A DNA stretch of 64,000 bases from Diplonema papillatum. Its lineage: Eukaryota > Euglenozoa > Diplonemea > Diplonemida > Diplonemidae. Location: positions 1 to 64,000 of the forward strand of contig JAPJBO010000513.1 of assembly GCA_030068145.1 (NCBI GenBank). The letters run 5' to 3'. The notes below the pieces were generated by a model, which saw nothing but the letters and a program-made list of their open reading frames with translations, was not told where the DNA came from and ran no database searches. The position numbers were made by a program, and so were the translations under genes. Within the stretch, counting starts at the first letter, position 1. Each line of letters opens with the position of its first letter. Below are positions 18,956-29,936 of this stretch, piece after piece.

Positions 18956-19909
18956 AAAGGTGGGAAGGACCGTCCCCTCCATCCCCCACTTCTGCAGGGG
19001 GTGGACTTGCTTTCGGGTGTTCACCAGTATTCACTCGTACCTCTTGGAAAACTGCACCGAATTGCTGCCGTTACAAGGCTGCACAGCTGAAGTCGAAACC
19101 ATGCAAGGTGCCTGCTGCCTACACCCGCGCCACTTGCCATACCGCGAAAGTTCTCTTTCAAAGGTGTTCACCCGGGGACTTTTCGTCCCCCGGATTCTCA
19201 AGCGAACTTTCATTCGGGACTTGTTTTCCCATGGCACGTTGCCACAATACAAGGGCGAGCGGCAAGGAGCATTTACTCGATTTTCAGTGCCTGTCCAAGG
19301 TATGAAATGGCCTCACCCTGCAGCAGTCCCAGCGAACATGTGTACCCTACCTGCGAAGAAAAAAGGGACATCGCTACTGGAGATCGGATCCCAAGGCGCT
19401 GCACAAGCCACTTTGCAACAAGCGACATCCCCCTTCATTGAGCCCTCTCCCCCCCCCACCTAGAGGCAAGTAGCGCCTGAACACGAAACTAAGATTTTCC
19501 CCCCCAAAAAAAAAACGTTGTCTCTTATGCGAACCCCGTTTGGTCGGCAGAAGTGAATCTGCGGAAATCGCAAGAAGTGCTGCCCCCCCCCCCCCCCCCC
19601 CCCAAAACCCCCCTTTTTTTAGAAAAACGAATGAAGGAAGGAAAACACATGAAACCAAGTTGTGCTCGCACCGGAACAGGACTGAAAATCCCCATCCAAA
19701 GGACCCACTGATGAGCTCTGACTTTGGATTGGTCTGCGTTCAAGAGCGAAACATGAGACGAAGAACGAGGTGCACACAACACCGCGGTGAAAAAAATACA
19801 GGGGGCTAGTCCCTCAAGGTTTCATTCCCCACTTTGGGAGCCGTACACTCCCCTCTTTACAACTTTCTATTTTCTATTTTGCATCCCTTTCCTAGACGAC
19901 ATCTTCCTC
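18956..19909. other. Non-coding; scattered repeat pieces
   Basis: Contains a family A end block at about 19187-19212, a family E copy at 19461-19507, a long C-run near 19584-19604, and no credible gene. A Cys-rich frame (18943-19305) is probably chance. Confidence 0.5.
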
Positions 19910-19987
19910 GAAGAAGACTTGATGCTAGCATCAACCATGCATGAGAGGCAGTGCTCTGCCTAAACATTAAACTAAGATTTTCCCCCC
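19910..19987 (+). repeat. Family E hairpin repeat, best copy
   Basis: GAAGACTTGATGCTAGCATC, then hairpin AGGCAG-TGCT-CTGCCT, then AACTAAGATTTTCCCCCC. Related copies lie at 6345-6420, 14725-14765, 19461-19507, 23758-23792, 32870-32970 (two or three), 42360-42412 and 56546-56620 (in a coding frame). Confidence 0.8.
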
Positions 19988-19992
19988 TAGGG

Positions 19993-20775
19993 CAGTGCTG
20001 GCTGCAAACGTGCAAACGTTTGCGCAAACGTTTGCGTTTGCGTTTGCAGATCTGGCAGATGCCGTTTGCAAACGTTTGCAAACGGCAACGGTGCAGTGCA
20101 AGGCTAGCAATGGATAGACACATGCGAGCGATATAGACGTGGGCAAGTGACATTTATGCTGTCGTAAGTGGCAGCAGTGACAGTGGGATGTCGACAAACC
20201 GCAAAGGAAAAGGCTTTGCTTCTGTGGGACCCCTAATCGGACTTCTGCTGTGGAGGATTTATTACCGGCGTCCCCTCCACGAAGCCGCCGCCGCTCTCAG
20301 CCCGCAGTGGAATACGGAGATCTACACCAACGCGACAGAGGGATTGCGAAGGTCCTCGCTTCTTTCCGGACGACACGACCAGCTCTGTGCATTGGCTGAG
20401 CACTCTGACTGCCTCACCGTACCAGAGGGACTAGCTTTGAAAGCAGCAAACAAGTGGCTCGTGGAGATCTGGTGGCACGCATTTGGAATCAAGTGGCTGC
20501 CATTGCAGGCGGTAGCCAAAAAAAAGATGGCCAGCCCAGGGTGGTCGGTGTATGACGCAGTGAAGGACAACAAGCGAAGCAGCATGGGGATAAAAACAGC
20601 AGATTCCCTCGTGCGGCTGACCTACAACAACAGGAACACCGCCAAGACTCTCCCGCCGTATAAACCCTGTAAAACGGTATTGACGTTTGCAAACGTTTGC
20701 AACGTTTGCACTGCAAACGTTTGCCGTTTGCAGAATCGGTGCAAACGCGTTTGCAGCCGTTTGCAGCCAGCACTG
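19993..20775. mobile_element. hAT-type element, 8-bp target duplication
   Basis: Inverted termini CAGTGCTGGCTGCAAACG / CGTTTGCAGCCAGCACTG start with CAGTG as in hAT elements. CCCTAGGG flanks both ends (19985-19992, 20776-20783). Both subterminal regions are packed with GCAAACG repeats in both orientations, likely transposase-binding sites. The interior encodes a remnant of the hAT C-terminal dimerisation domain. Confidence 0.85.
20188..20652 (+). pseudogene. hAT transposase C-terminal remnant
   Basis: The frame contains WLVEIWWHAFGIKWLPLQ, then KDNKRSSMGIKTADSL, then NNRN. This is the order seen in the hAT dimerisation domain (W-W...P.L...A...L...kR..L....a..L....N.R). The RNase-H catalytic core is absent, so the element is non-autonomous. 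The frame runs on into the subterminal repeats, where it has no coding meaning. Confidence 0.65.
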
Positions 20776-20779
20776 CCCT

Positions 20780-22340
20780 AGGGGGGGTCAATCTAAGGCA
20801 AAAAAGCGTCACAAAGGGTCATTTTTTTTCTTAGGGGATTAGGGAGTCCCCATGGAACCATGGCAGTAGGAATGAAGCTGAACCATGAAAAAAACAGAAA
20901 CTGAGTGGATATCTGAGTAGCACGAGACACAGAAGCACACTAAATGCCATGATTTCAAAAGCTGTCCCAAAGCCTGCCACCGTGTTGCAACGCACCTGTT
21001 GGTGACAACGTAAAGCGCTGAGAGCTGTTACAATAGTCGAAACTGCTGTCGAAATGCCGAGAGAAGGGAAGCCCAGCTCTTTCTTGTACGCCGGAGAGGG
21101 TCTTGTTCCGAGTGCGACGCTTCTTTGACGCTGGTATTTCGTGACGAGGGGTGGGGCCCTTCTTATAAGGTAGCCCAACAAGAGCGTCTCGAAGTGCATC
21201 CACACGAACATTCTCACGTACCATAGACAGTTCTGATGCGACGACGACGAGTACGAGTGCCAGGAGTTTGTCCTCTGTTTGATGGAATCGCGAGAATGGT
21301 GGCTCGCACGGGTCACTCTCATTCTCACGCTCGTCGTCACTTTCGCTCTCATTCGCAAGAGTTCGAGCCCGCACTCGGCCACACTTGAGGCGAGGCGTAC
21401 ACTCGTTATCCAGTCGCGTCTTGTTTTCTCTCTTTTGGAGGTTAACAAGCAAAGACTCAAACACGTGCCTCCTTCATGATACCATTCGGTTCTTTGCCTC
21501 AGGACCAAGACCAGTGTACCGCCCCTACCTCGGTACAGTCACCAATCCAGCTTGTGCGTGCTGTGAATCTTCGCACAGTGGAGTGCCCCAAAGATTCACC
21601 ACGAGAAAGTTGGAGCAACCTTTTTCGCCAAACGACACCCAGGTATCTCTCTCTGTAGTGGTCCTCGGTGATGATGATCTCGCATTCCTAATCGCAATCA
21701 CCGTATTCAATCGCGAAGCCGTCTGTCTGTTTCACCAGTGCCCGCATCACTGCCGGTACCAACTTGCACCCCAAGCACCAAATCTGCGGTCGCTGCTCTT
21801 CCATCTTCGTTCTCTTCCGGATGGCACCCAAGTGGGACAGAGGGGGTTTAGGGCTTACACGACACATGCAAGCACGGTTCTGTTTCTGTTGTTTATTATT
21901 GCATGATTACAGCTTGGTTCGGTTGAAGCACACACAAGTCGGTTCACGCTCTAGTACCAGCCACTTCACAAGTTTGATCGCCTACTGCGAAGTCTTTGCA
22001 GCAAATTATATGGGCAGTTTCTTCTGTTTGCATGGCTCTCCCGTCTGCTGGCGTGTGAACCTTGTCATAATCGGGGTGCTTGGGTGGTTTCACATGCAAC
22101 AGCTGCTGGCTGTGTGTAGGTACTACAGTATTGACGACATCGCATGCAACACGGTGGCACGCTTTGGGACAGATTTTTCAACATTGCCTTTGTGCGATCA
22201 CCTGTGGGCAAATTCCGCTTGGTATCGGCCCGTAACGCATTTTCCCGCCGATTCGTACCAGTTTTCTGGGGTGGGTCCTTTTTTTGCGTCTGCCTTTGTA
22301 TAAATCCAAAAATACCCCTTTTTGACACAGATTGACCCCC
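20780..22340. mobile_element. Possible element bounded by G-run + GTCAATCT termini
   Basis: The left end (G-run, GTCAATCT, AAGGCAAAAAAG) and right end (inverse of G-run, GTCAATCT, GTGTCAAAAAGG) form short inverted repeats 1.56 kb apart. A related internal block occurs twice in opposite orientation (20950-21000 and 22140-22200, around GCAACACGGTGGCA). The left end directly abuts the hAT target duplication. Confidence 0.4.
20955..21464 (-). CDS. Hypothetical ORF in possible element
   Basis: A 169-codon minus-strand frame with an acidic stretch (ESESDDERENESD) and a basic patch (SKKRRTRNKT). No recognised domain. An overlapping minus-strand frame of similar length (20831-21508) exists, so coding status is doubtful; position inside inverted ends suggests a transposon protein remnant. 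Confidence 0.3.
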   Translation of the reverse strand: MFESLLVNLQKRENKTRLDNECTPRLKCGRVRARTLANESESDDERENESDPCEPPFSRFHQTEDKLLALVLVVVASELSMVRENVRVDALRDALVGLPYKKGPTPRHEIPASKKRRTRNKTLSGVQERAGLPFSRHFDSSFDYCNSSQRFTLSPTGALQHGGRLWDSF

Positions 22341-22384
22341 CCCCCCCCCCCCCCCCCCACACCACCCCCCAACTTTTTTCATTC

Positions 22385-22620
22385 TTGCAAGCATGCGAAT
22401 GCTGCAGAAAGTGAGTTGCACACGGTGGAGTCCAGCCTCAGAAAAAAAAGCGGATGCGTGTTTTGGTGGTAGCACACCCGCGTTTTCGGTGCGTATAAGT
22501 CGAACTTTGAGTGCGTGAGCCCCTCCGAAGAAAGGTCCATCACACGCGTTTTCGGCGCGACTCGGGCACACCCTCTCTTTTAACTTCAGCTTCTAAGGCT
22601 GGGTCCCCCCGTGTGGGTAG
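22385..22620 (+). repeat. Family M repeat ending in CAGC..GGCTGG hairpin
   Basis: Ends with TTCAGCTTCTAAGGCTGGG. Related copies at 24570-24765 (CCAGCCTCTGAGGCTGGAC) and 30900-31040 (CCAGCTTCAAGGCTGGGC) keep the hairpin and an upstream GCGTTTTCG-like block. Confidence 0.6.
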
Positions 22621-22914
22621 CATTCAGTGCGAGACTGACGACGGGTGAACTCACCCTTGAGCTCGTATCAACCCGCGCCTGCTGCAGGTGTTGTATGGGA
22701 GCGGCCACGCACACCCACGGTTGCCGCGCGCGACTTTTTTCGCGCAGGCGGCAGCTGTGCTGTAGAGGGGCACAAACCCGTTCGCGATCGAGATTGGACT
22801 GCCCAGGATTGCCGGGGGGGTGGGTCCAGTAAAAGAAAGAAAAGCGAAGTAAGACCTGCTCCCCTCCGCGCCTGCCATCCTACTAGTGCTTGTACGATAG
22901 TTTGAACTGGACTC

Positions 22915-23430
22915 TCAAGACAAGTCCCTTCGGGAAAGTTGACTCACACCAAGGACACTCAAGACCAGTCCCTTCGGAAAAGTTGACTCACACCAAGGAC
23001 TCTTAAGACCAGTCCCTTCGGAAAAGTTGACCCACACCAAGGACTCTCAAGACCAGTCCCTTCGGAAAAGTTGACTCACACCAAGGACTCAAGACCAGTC
23101 CCTTCGGAAAAGTTGACTCACACCAAGGACTCTCAAGACCAGTCCCTTCGGAAAAGTTGACTCACACCAAGGACTCTTAAGACCAGTCCCTTCGGAAAAG
23201 TTGACCCACACCAAGGACTCTCAAGACAAGTCCCTTCGGAAAAGTTGACTCACACCAAGGACTTTCAAGACCAGTCCCTTCGGAAAAGTTGACTCACACC
23301 AAGGACTCTCAAGACCAGTCCCTTCGGGAAAGTTGACTCACACCAAGGACACTCAAGACCAGTCCCTTCGGAAAAGTTGACCCACACCAAGGACTCTCAA
23401 GACCAGTCCCTTCGGAAAAGTTGACTCACA
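22915..23430. repeat. 44-bp minisatellite, ~12 units
   Basis: The unit contains CAGTCCCTTCGGAAAAGTTG, then ACTCACACCAAGGACTCT, AAGAC; a few units are 41 bp. Confidence 0.95.
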
Positions 23431-23446
23431 CCAGCAGCAACGATAG

Positions 23447-23493
23447 ACTGCACAAGTCGCTGCCGACTTCTTATTAGTGGCTTGTGCAGTCTA
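23447..23493. repeat. Perfect hairpin GACTGCACAAG / CTTGTGCAGTC
   Basis: 11-bp perfect arms around a 25-base loop directly after the minisatellite. Confidence 0.75.
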
Positions 23494-23558
23494 GTCGCAG
23501 ATTGTTGCGTGCATGTGAAGTTCAAGCTAGTACTACTGAGCCCCTGCTGTCGGCTTTT

Positions 23559-23591
<33 letters not shown>

Positions 23592-24424
23592 CTGCTGAGT
23601 TTCTTTTGCCCTCTTTTCTGCCCTCACCGAACGCTCCTATCCGCAGGGACGGAAGAATGATCCCTCCCACTTACTCTTTCTTGCCGTTCGACTCACCCCC
23701 CCCCACCCGCAACATTAACTACGGTTTCCCCCCACCCCCCTCCGCGAGAAACAATACTCTGTCCAAACACTAAACTAAGACGTTCCCCCCTGCGCTGTTT
23801 TTAGGGGCCTTCTCCGAGACGGATTTGCCGGTGCTGCTCTTGTAGCCTGGGGATGCTGTGACGAACAGCCACTTGACACACCACACTCACTCCGCCGTCC
23901 TATCTACCGACACTCAGCTTCCGCGCTGATGACGGTAACGCGTGGCTAGGACCGAAAACACGGCGTCGGCAGGACCGGTGCGGTGTTGAGCACATACCTC
24001 CCCCCCCCCAGCCCACGCTGCTTTTGGCTCCCCCACGCACAGTGCACTCGCCAGCCTCGGCGAGCGACAGTCCACACGACGGCTTGCGTGCGCTTCACTT
24101 CTTCCCTCACTGCGTGGAAAACAGCAAGCGTGTTCGTTTTATTTTTTCCGCTTCTTTTCTTCGTGGAAGAAGCAATCCGACCCCTTTTCTTTTTGAAAAA
24201 AATGCTCAAAAAACCATATTTTGTGGCCGCCCGTTGCGAAGTCGTAGTGAAGGAAACGTAACGCTGCACAAAACACAGGTACTTTTTTGTGTTTGGGTGC
24301 GTTCGGCGAAACCAGTTTGCAGGAGCATTAGTTTTCTCTCTCCTCCCCCCCCCACCCTCTTCTAGCCCTTCTTCGAAAATGGGCACAGGTGGCATCACCG
24401 AGTATGTTCACCTGTGTTGCGGTG
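23494..24424. other. Non-coding; C-runs and a dispersed repeat
   Basis: A 26-bp C-run at 23562-23587. Positions 23820-24000 are a copy of the family also found at 55740-55970 (GTCCTGTCTGCAGACACTC region, CGAAACACGGCGCAGAC, GTGCGGTGTTGA). No gene seen. Confidence 0.5.
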
Positions 24425-24565
24425 CGCAAAGTTGCGGGTTCCCCTATGTATTGCGCAGACTAAAAAGACGTAGCGTGTTTTTGGCGGTTGGTCAGAGATC
24501 CCTAACCCGAAAATGATGCAGGGGTGGAAACGATCAACCAGGCACGCACACACAAACCGCCCGTC
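24425..24565 (+). repeat. Family B repeat
   Basis: GTTGCGGGTTCCCC, CAGACTAAAAAGACG, then AACGATCAACCAGGCACGCA. Copies at 42905-43060 and 53505-53620, and a short one at 42538-42610. Confidence 0.7.
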
Positions 24566-24959
24566 TTTTTCACTTCGCCACATGGCGAGCACTTGCCAAA
24601 CCTGAAAAATGACCGCAGCACGGCGAAATGGTCTGCCAGAAGCTGGGGTTTCAGCTCAGAGTTAAAAAAAGCGGACGTCCTCTTCACACGCGTTTTCGTT
24701 GTGACACACCCGCCTTTCGAGTTCTTCGTTGATTCCAGCCTCTGAGGCTGGACACCCACCGTGGTCCGCGTTTCGTATTCGAATGAGACCAAGAGCCCCT
24801 CGAAAAGAACGCATGCAGCGAACGAGGAAGCACATGGAAACGAGAAAGCGTCGGCCCCACCCCACGGCTGCCACCTTGGCCGGTGAGGAAGGGACTATTC
24901 CCCCTTTCTCTATCTCTCTCTCTTTTTCTTCTCCTAATCCTTCACTCGCTTTCTCCACA

Positions 24960-25425
24960 CGCTACCGTGCTTCGTATTTCCCGCTCAACGATGACCTGCC
25001 GCTTGCGTTACCTGTAGATGACTGACATCGACGATTCAATCTGCGACTGTACACACCCAACTCGTATTCGTGAGTGTCTTGCCTTGTTTTGTCTCGAAAC
25101 AAGTACGCGCACGACAGGAAGGGGGGGGGAAAAAAGGGCGGGAGCCGGCGGGTGGGGAGAAGGCACAGTCCCGTCTTAAAAGAATTTCCTCGGGGGTTTC
25201 TTCGTCTCCGAAAGCCGGAAGCACAAAAGACCTCCCCGAAGGTTGGGGGGGTTTCTTTTTTTTTTTAAGGCACCCCCTTATGTCACTCAGGGGTTTATAT
25301 GGAAGGCTGGGTCCTCTGTATTCCTCCACATGCCTGTGGGGGTGGTTAAATTTTTACCAAGAAAGTGTTTTCTCAGTGTGGTTGCGGAGCTGCACCCAAG
25401 GACCGCCCCTCCATTCCAGCCCAGT
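24960..25425. repeat. Ancestral copy of transporter upstream modules
   Basis: 25013-25100 resembles the 88-bp block repeated at 27300-27388 and 27387-27473. 25130-25270 is nearly identical to 27855-27975, just upstream of the transporter start. Confidence 0.8.
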
Positions 25426-26345
25426 GTAGCCTAGCGCAGCATAGCGCAGCCCAGCACAGCCAAATTGTGTCTCGTTCGTGTCTCGATCATAAAGGAAAAG
25501 GTGTGTCAAGTGTACGGCAGGGAACTTCAAGTCAAAACAACGTAACGGGGTACTACAGGCCAACAATACTAGCCTCAAAAAGGGGCACTGGATGTGCAAC
25601 AAGCAGGGTTCTTTTTGTAAGAACTGCTGCTGCATCAAAGTATAGCGAAGCCCTTGCAAACTTGAGCTGCGTAGGGCGCACATTTGCATAGGTCACTTCG
25701 CTTCTTTTGCCTTCCCTCAGCAGAGTCTGCGACAATGGACCTACTGGTAATTAGTAGCCTAGCGCAGCATAGCGCAGCCCAGCACAACCGAATTGTGTCT
25801 CGTTCGTGTCTCGATCATAAAGGAAAAGGTGTGTCAAGGGTACGGCAGCGAACTTCAAGTCAAAACAACGTAAGCTACAAACGGGGTACTACAGGCCAAC
25901 AATACTAGCCTCGAAAAGAGGCACTGGATGTGCAACAAGCAGGGTTCTTTTTGTATGGACAGCTGTATAGCGAGGCCCTTGCAAACTTGAGCTGCGTAGG
26001 GCGCACATTTGCATAGGTCACTGTTGCTTCCTGTGTTCGACGCTCCTCGGTATCATTAGTGTCATCTCCAGAATCATTGTCGTGATCACTCTCATGACAT
26101 GTGGCATCTGTCGCCACAACCAAGTACTCCCTCATAAAAGAGTCAACGAAGTCCGCTGTGACTGGCTCATTCGACTGAAAACTGGACGCCAAGAACAAGC
26201 ACCGGCGTACAGAGGCATCCAGCAATGGTAAGTGCGCGTCAACTTTGCGAGAGAGAAGAGAAGCATTTGAAATGCTGCAGATAGTTCGCTTGTTTTGCCT
26301 TCCCTCAGCAGAGTATGCGATAATGGACCTACTGGTAACTAGCCG
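25426..26345. repeat. Tandem segmental duplication, copy 1 internally deleted
   Basis: 25426-25740 and 25755-26345 share start (TAGCGCAGCATAGCGCAGCC) and end (CCTTCCCTCAGCAGAG). Copy 2 has about 260 bp extra (26030-26285), which carries most of a minus-strand frame. Confidence 0.85.
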
Positions 26346-26381
26346 CCCGGCTGCGCCCACCCCCAACCCCCCGCCCCCCAC
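25905..26381 (-). CDS. Hypothetical ORF, acidic tail
   Basis: 158 codons on the minus strand: middle part RKVDAHLPLLDASVRRCLF and VDSFMREYLVVATDA, then an acidic stretch (HDNDSGDDTNDTEE). No domain recognised. The tandem partner copy lacks the central 260 bp, so at least that copy is dead. The first ~20 residues fall in a C-rich stretch and are unlikely to be coding. Possibly a remnant of a mobile-element protein. Confidence 0.3.
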   Translation of the reverse strand: MGGGGLGVGAAGRLVTSRSIIAYSAEGRQNKRTICSISNASLLSRKVDAHLPLLDASVRRCLFLASSFQSNEPVTADFVDSFMREYLVVATDATCHESDHDNDSGDDTNDTEERRTQEATVTYANVRPTQLKFARASLYSCPYKKNPACCTSSASFRG

Positions 26382-26598
26382 CCCAGGCTGGCTCCCCGGG
26401 CCCGGCCCCCTTTAGTGGCTGGTCCCCCAGTGCTTGCCACTCACGGCGGCCCCCCGACAGTTTTTCTTTTTTTTGGAGCGTGGGGCCCACTGGGGGTTAC
26501 CCCATGTAAGACCCCTTATAAATCACTGATGCCACTCGTTTGTTTGTAAAGATTGCTCCGTTCTTCTCCCTGACTTGTTCCCAGATTAGGATGACACA

Positions 26599-27044
<446 letters not shown>

Positions 27045-27048
27045 GGCA

Positions 27049-27293
27049 CCCCTTCCCCCACGCAAACTGGGTACGCGTTCTGTCCTTGCGCTTCGATGTC
27101 GCTCGGTGCTGGGGTCCGAGGGCACAGGACGTCGTCGCCTGCGGCGGCGCCGAGGTGATTGTGCACGCGGAGAGTCCGACCTTGAGAGAGAAGGAGAAGG
27201 AGGAGCAGGCCCAAGCTCTTCGGCGTCGAGATCCGGTATCTGGTCCTTCCGCTGCTGAAGGCACAGAACGCTAGCAGCAGTGCTGCTGAAGCG
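27049..27293 (+). pseudogene. Truncated duplicate of transporter exon 1
   Basis: Near-identical to 27978-28245 (start ATGTCGCTCGGTGCTGGGGT) but missing a short block (HKERAANSEPER region) and one base, which shifts the frame. It ends after about 245 bp. Confidence 0.85.
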
Positions 27294-27299
27294 CTACCT

Positions 27300-27842
<543 letters not shown>

Positions 27843-28029
27843 AAGGGGCAAATAAAGGCGGGTGGGGAGAAGGCACAGTCCCGTCTTAAAAGAATTTCCT
27901 TGGGGGTTTCTTCGTCTCCGAAAGCCGGAAGCACAAAAGACCTCCCCGAAGGTTGGGGGGGTTTTCTTTTTTTTTTTAGGCACCCCTTCCCCCACCCAAA
28001 CTGGGTACGCGTTCTGTCGTTGCGCTTCG

Positions 28030-28416
28030 ATGTCGCTCGGTGCTGGGGTCCGAGGGCACAGGACGTCGTCGCCGGCGGCGGCGCCGGAGGTGATCGTGCA
28101 CGCGGAGAGTCCGACTTTCAGAGAGAAGGAGAAGGAGGAGCACAAGGAAAGGGCGGCCAACAGCGAACCAGAGCGGCCCAAGCTCTTCGGCGTCGAGATC
28201 CGGTATCTGGTCCTCCCGCTGCTGACGGCACAGAACGCCAGCGCGGTGCTGCTGATGCGGGCCGTCAGCTCGCTCCCGGGCGAAAAAGAGTTCAGCACCC
28301 AAGCCGCGGTCATCATGCAGGAAGTCTTCAAGCTCCTGGCCTGCGTCGTCATCCTCCTCGTCACCGAAGGCACCGTCAACAGCGCGTGGAACAAGCCGCA
28401 GGAAGCGCTGAAAACG
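28030..28416 (+). CDS. Nucleotide-sugar transporter (SLC35A-like), exon 1
   Basis: Start of a 376-residue multi-pass Golgi/ER membrane protein that exchanges a nucleotide sugar for the nucleotide monophosphate. Exon 1 gives a ~50-residue cytosolic N-terminus rich in Glu/Lys (REKEKEEHKE), then the first two membrane helices (IRYLVLPLLTAQNASAVLL and AVIMQEVFKLLACVVIL). The family's first-helix/loop pattern is recognisable, including S-Q/AAVIMQEVFKLL. It ends at ALKT with donor GTTTGC, phase 0. The Met at 28030 is chosen because the frame upstream runs through a duplicated non-coding module. A broken duplicate of this exon lies at 27049. Confidence 0.9.
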
Positions 28417-28524
28417 GTTTGCGCCTTGCTGATTTCTTCGTTTTGCATCAAAGACACATTGTCTTCCCCTATGATCCCAGCTTTCCCCCTGCAGTGAAGG
28501 AGCAATGATTCATATTTGAACGCA

Positions 28525-28835
28525 TCTCCAACTCTTACCCACTCATCGGTTTCAGGGACTTTTATCCCTCTTTTCAAAGTTCTTTGCATCTTTCCATCAC
28601 TGTACTTGTTCGCTATCGGCCTCCGGGAGATATTTAGCCTTAGCAGAGGGATGCCTGCCGATTAGCTCAGCATTCCCAAACTGAGCGACTCGTGCTAGCA
28701 AGGAGTTAACCAACATGGCTCGTCGAGGAAATACGGGACTCTCACCCTCTGTGGATACCCCATTCCAGGAGACTTACCTCGACGCCAGTTGTGTCCCCAA
28801 GCAGCTTGCGCCACTTTCCGGATATCCGTAGAACA
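28525..28835 (-). rRNA. LSU (28S) rRNA domain I fragment
   Basis: The minus strand reads, in correct order, GAGGGTGAGAGTCCCG, CAGTTTGGGAATGC, AAGGCTAAATATCTCC, CCGATAGCGAACAAGTAC, GGAAAGATG, AAAGAACTTTGAAAAGAG, then AAAAGTCCCTGAAACCG. This is the longest and clearest LSU stretch in the window, about 310 nt. The conserved C-C-GUGA-G-G hairpin appears as C-A-GUGA-U-G (28595-28602), a paired change. It lies antisense inside intron 1 of the transporter gene. Homology stops on both sides within tens of bases. Confidence 0.93.
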
Positions 28836-29053
28836 CCGGTTCAGGCTTGGGTACTGCCGTCGTGTCGATCGCAGGAGTCCCCTTTTGGCTGCCAAAGCGG
28901 GCGAAAGAGTGAAAGAGTTCAGGAATGAGTGTAGAATAAAACACGAGTATAAAAAGAACGGAGGTAGTACACACTACAACGGATGGAGATCACCGCAACC
29001 TTCTTGACCTTCCCCTGTATCCAAAAAAATAGTGTAAGGCGTGGGCCCAAGTA

Positions 29054-29229
29054 TGGTGAGATCTCGGTGTCGGCCGTAAATTACGCAGCTTGCCAAACCA
29101 AGCGAGTAACGTGTACACGAAAGAGGCCATGCATGCCCCTTCATACGTATTAGGTTTAAATGACCGTTGGACGAAAGAGGTCGGCCGGAGGCTCTAAAGT
29201 CCCGGATTCTCAAGCGTTACGTCTAAAAT
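29054..29229 (+). repeat. Family A repeat at end of intron 1
   Basis: GAGATCTCGGTGTCGGCC at the start and CCGGATTCTCAAGCG near the end, 30 bp before the acceptor. Confidence 0.7.
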
Positions 29230-29259
29230 AGAATCCATCACAACGTCTCCCCCCCGCAG

Positions 29260-29385
29260 GCCGTCCCCGCTCTGTTGTACTTGTTCCAGAACAACACGCA
29301 ATACCTCGCCGCTTCTATCCTCGATGTAGCGACCTACACCGTGTCGTACCAGTCGAAAACCCTGTGGACGGGAATTCTTAGTGTG
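29260..29385 (+). CDS. Nucleotide-sugar transporter, exon 2
   Basis: 42 codons, [18 protein letters not shown] through [16 protein letters not shown], matching the highly conserved family block AxPALLYxxQNNLxYxA...xYQxKxLxTxxxSV. Joins exon 1 as ALKT-AVPALLY, as in family members. Acceptor CCCGCAG|G, donor GTATGT, both phase 0. Confidence 0.95.
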
Positions 29386-29936
29386 GTATGTGTTTTTCTT
29401 TTGTGTTAACAATGCATTGTTGGTACTAAAAAGTTAGAAGTTGACAGCGTACTACATGAAGCACTTCCCAAAGCAGGTGAGTTCCGCTAGTGCGCACAAA
29501 CAAAAAAGAGGAACCGCAAGAAGCCCGCCCCCGCAATACAAACACCATCTGATTTGTTCTTCGCTTACACCACCGTGTGTTGTTGGACTTTGACCTGATG
29601 TGTTTGTGTGATTTGTCGTGTAGGGTCAGACCCGCATGACCTCAAGTCCGTTCAACACGTGGTTCGGTAGTTACAACACTCGGGATCCCTTCGGTTCTTC
29701 GTCTGGAAGCATCGGCGCCTATGTAAAAAAACCGACCGCTTACCACAAGAAACAGTCTAAAAAAAGAATGCGCCGTGCCTGCTGCTTTTTCATGAGCTGG
29801 CGCTTATGTAAAAACGTTTAATTACGAATGTAATGGGGAAGCAGGCGCTGTTTTTGGGTTGATACATCCATTCCCCGCACGTTCTTGTTGCCTCCTTCAC
29901 TCGGAAACCCTTCAAACTCAAAACCGTTGAATATAG
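29386..29936 (+). other. Transporter intron 2
   Basis: 551 bp, GTATGT to AATATAG|G. It includes a family F repeat (29403-29500) whose end is itself a consensus donor (CAGGTGAGT); whether that site competes in splicing is unknown. Confidence 0.85.

Larger units (their letters stand above)
28417..29259 (+). other. Transporter intron 1
   Basis: 843 bp, GTTTGC to CCCGCAG|G. It contains an antisense LSU piece (28525-28835) and a family A repeat (29054-29229) just before the acceptor. Confidence 0.85.

Noticed and set aside
22915..23430. CRISPR-like direct repeats
   Set aside because: The 44-bp units are contiguous with no unique spacers; the DNA is eukaryotic.
24545..24570. SSU rRNA 3' landmark (ACACAAACCGCCCGTC)
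   Set aside because: Only about 15 bases resemble the SSU motif; flanks belong to dispersed family B, whose other copies lack it.
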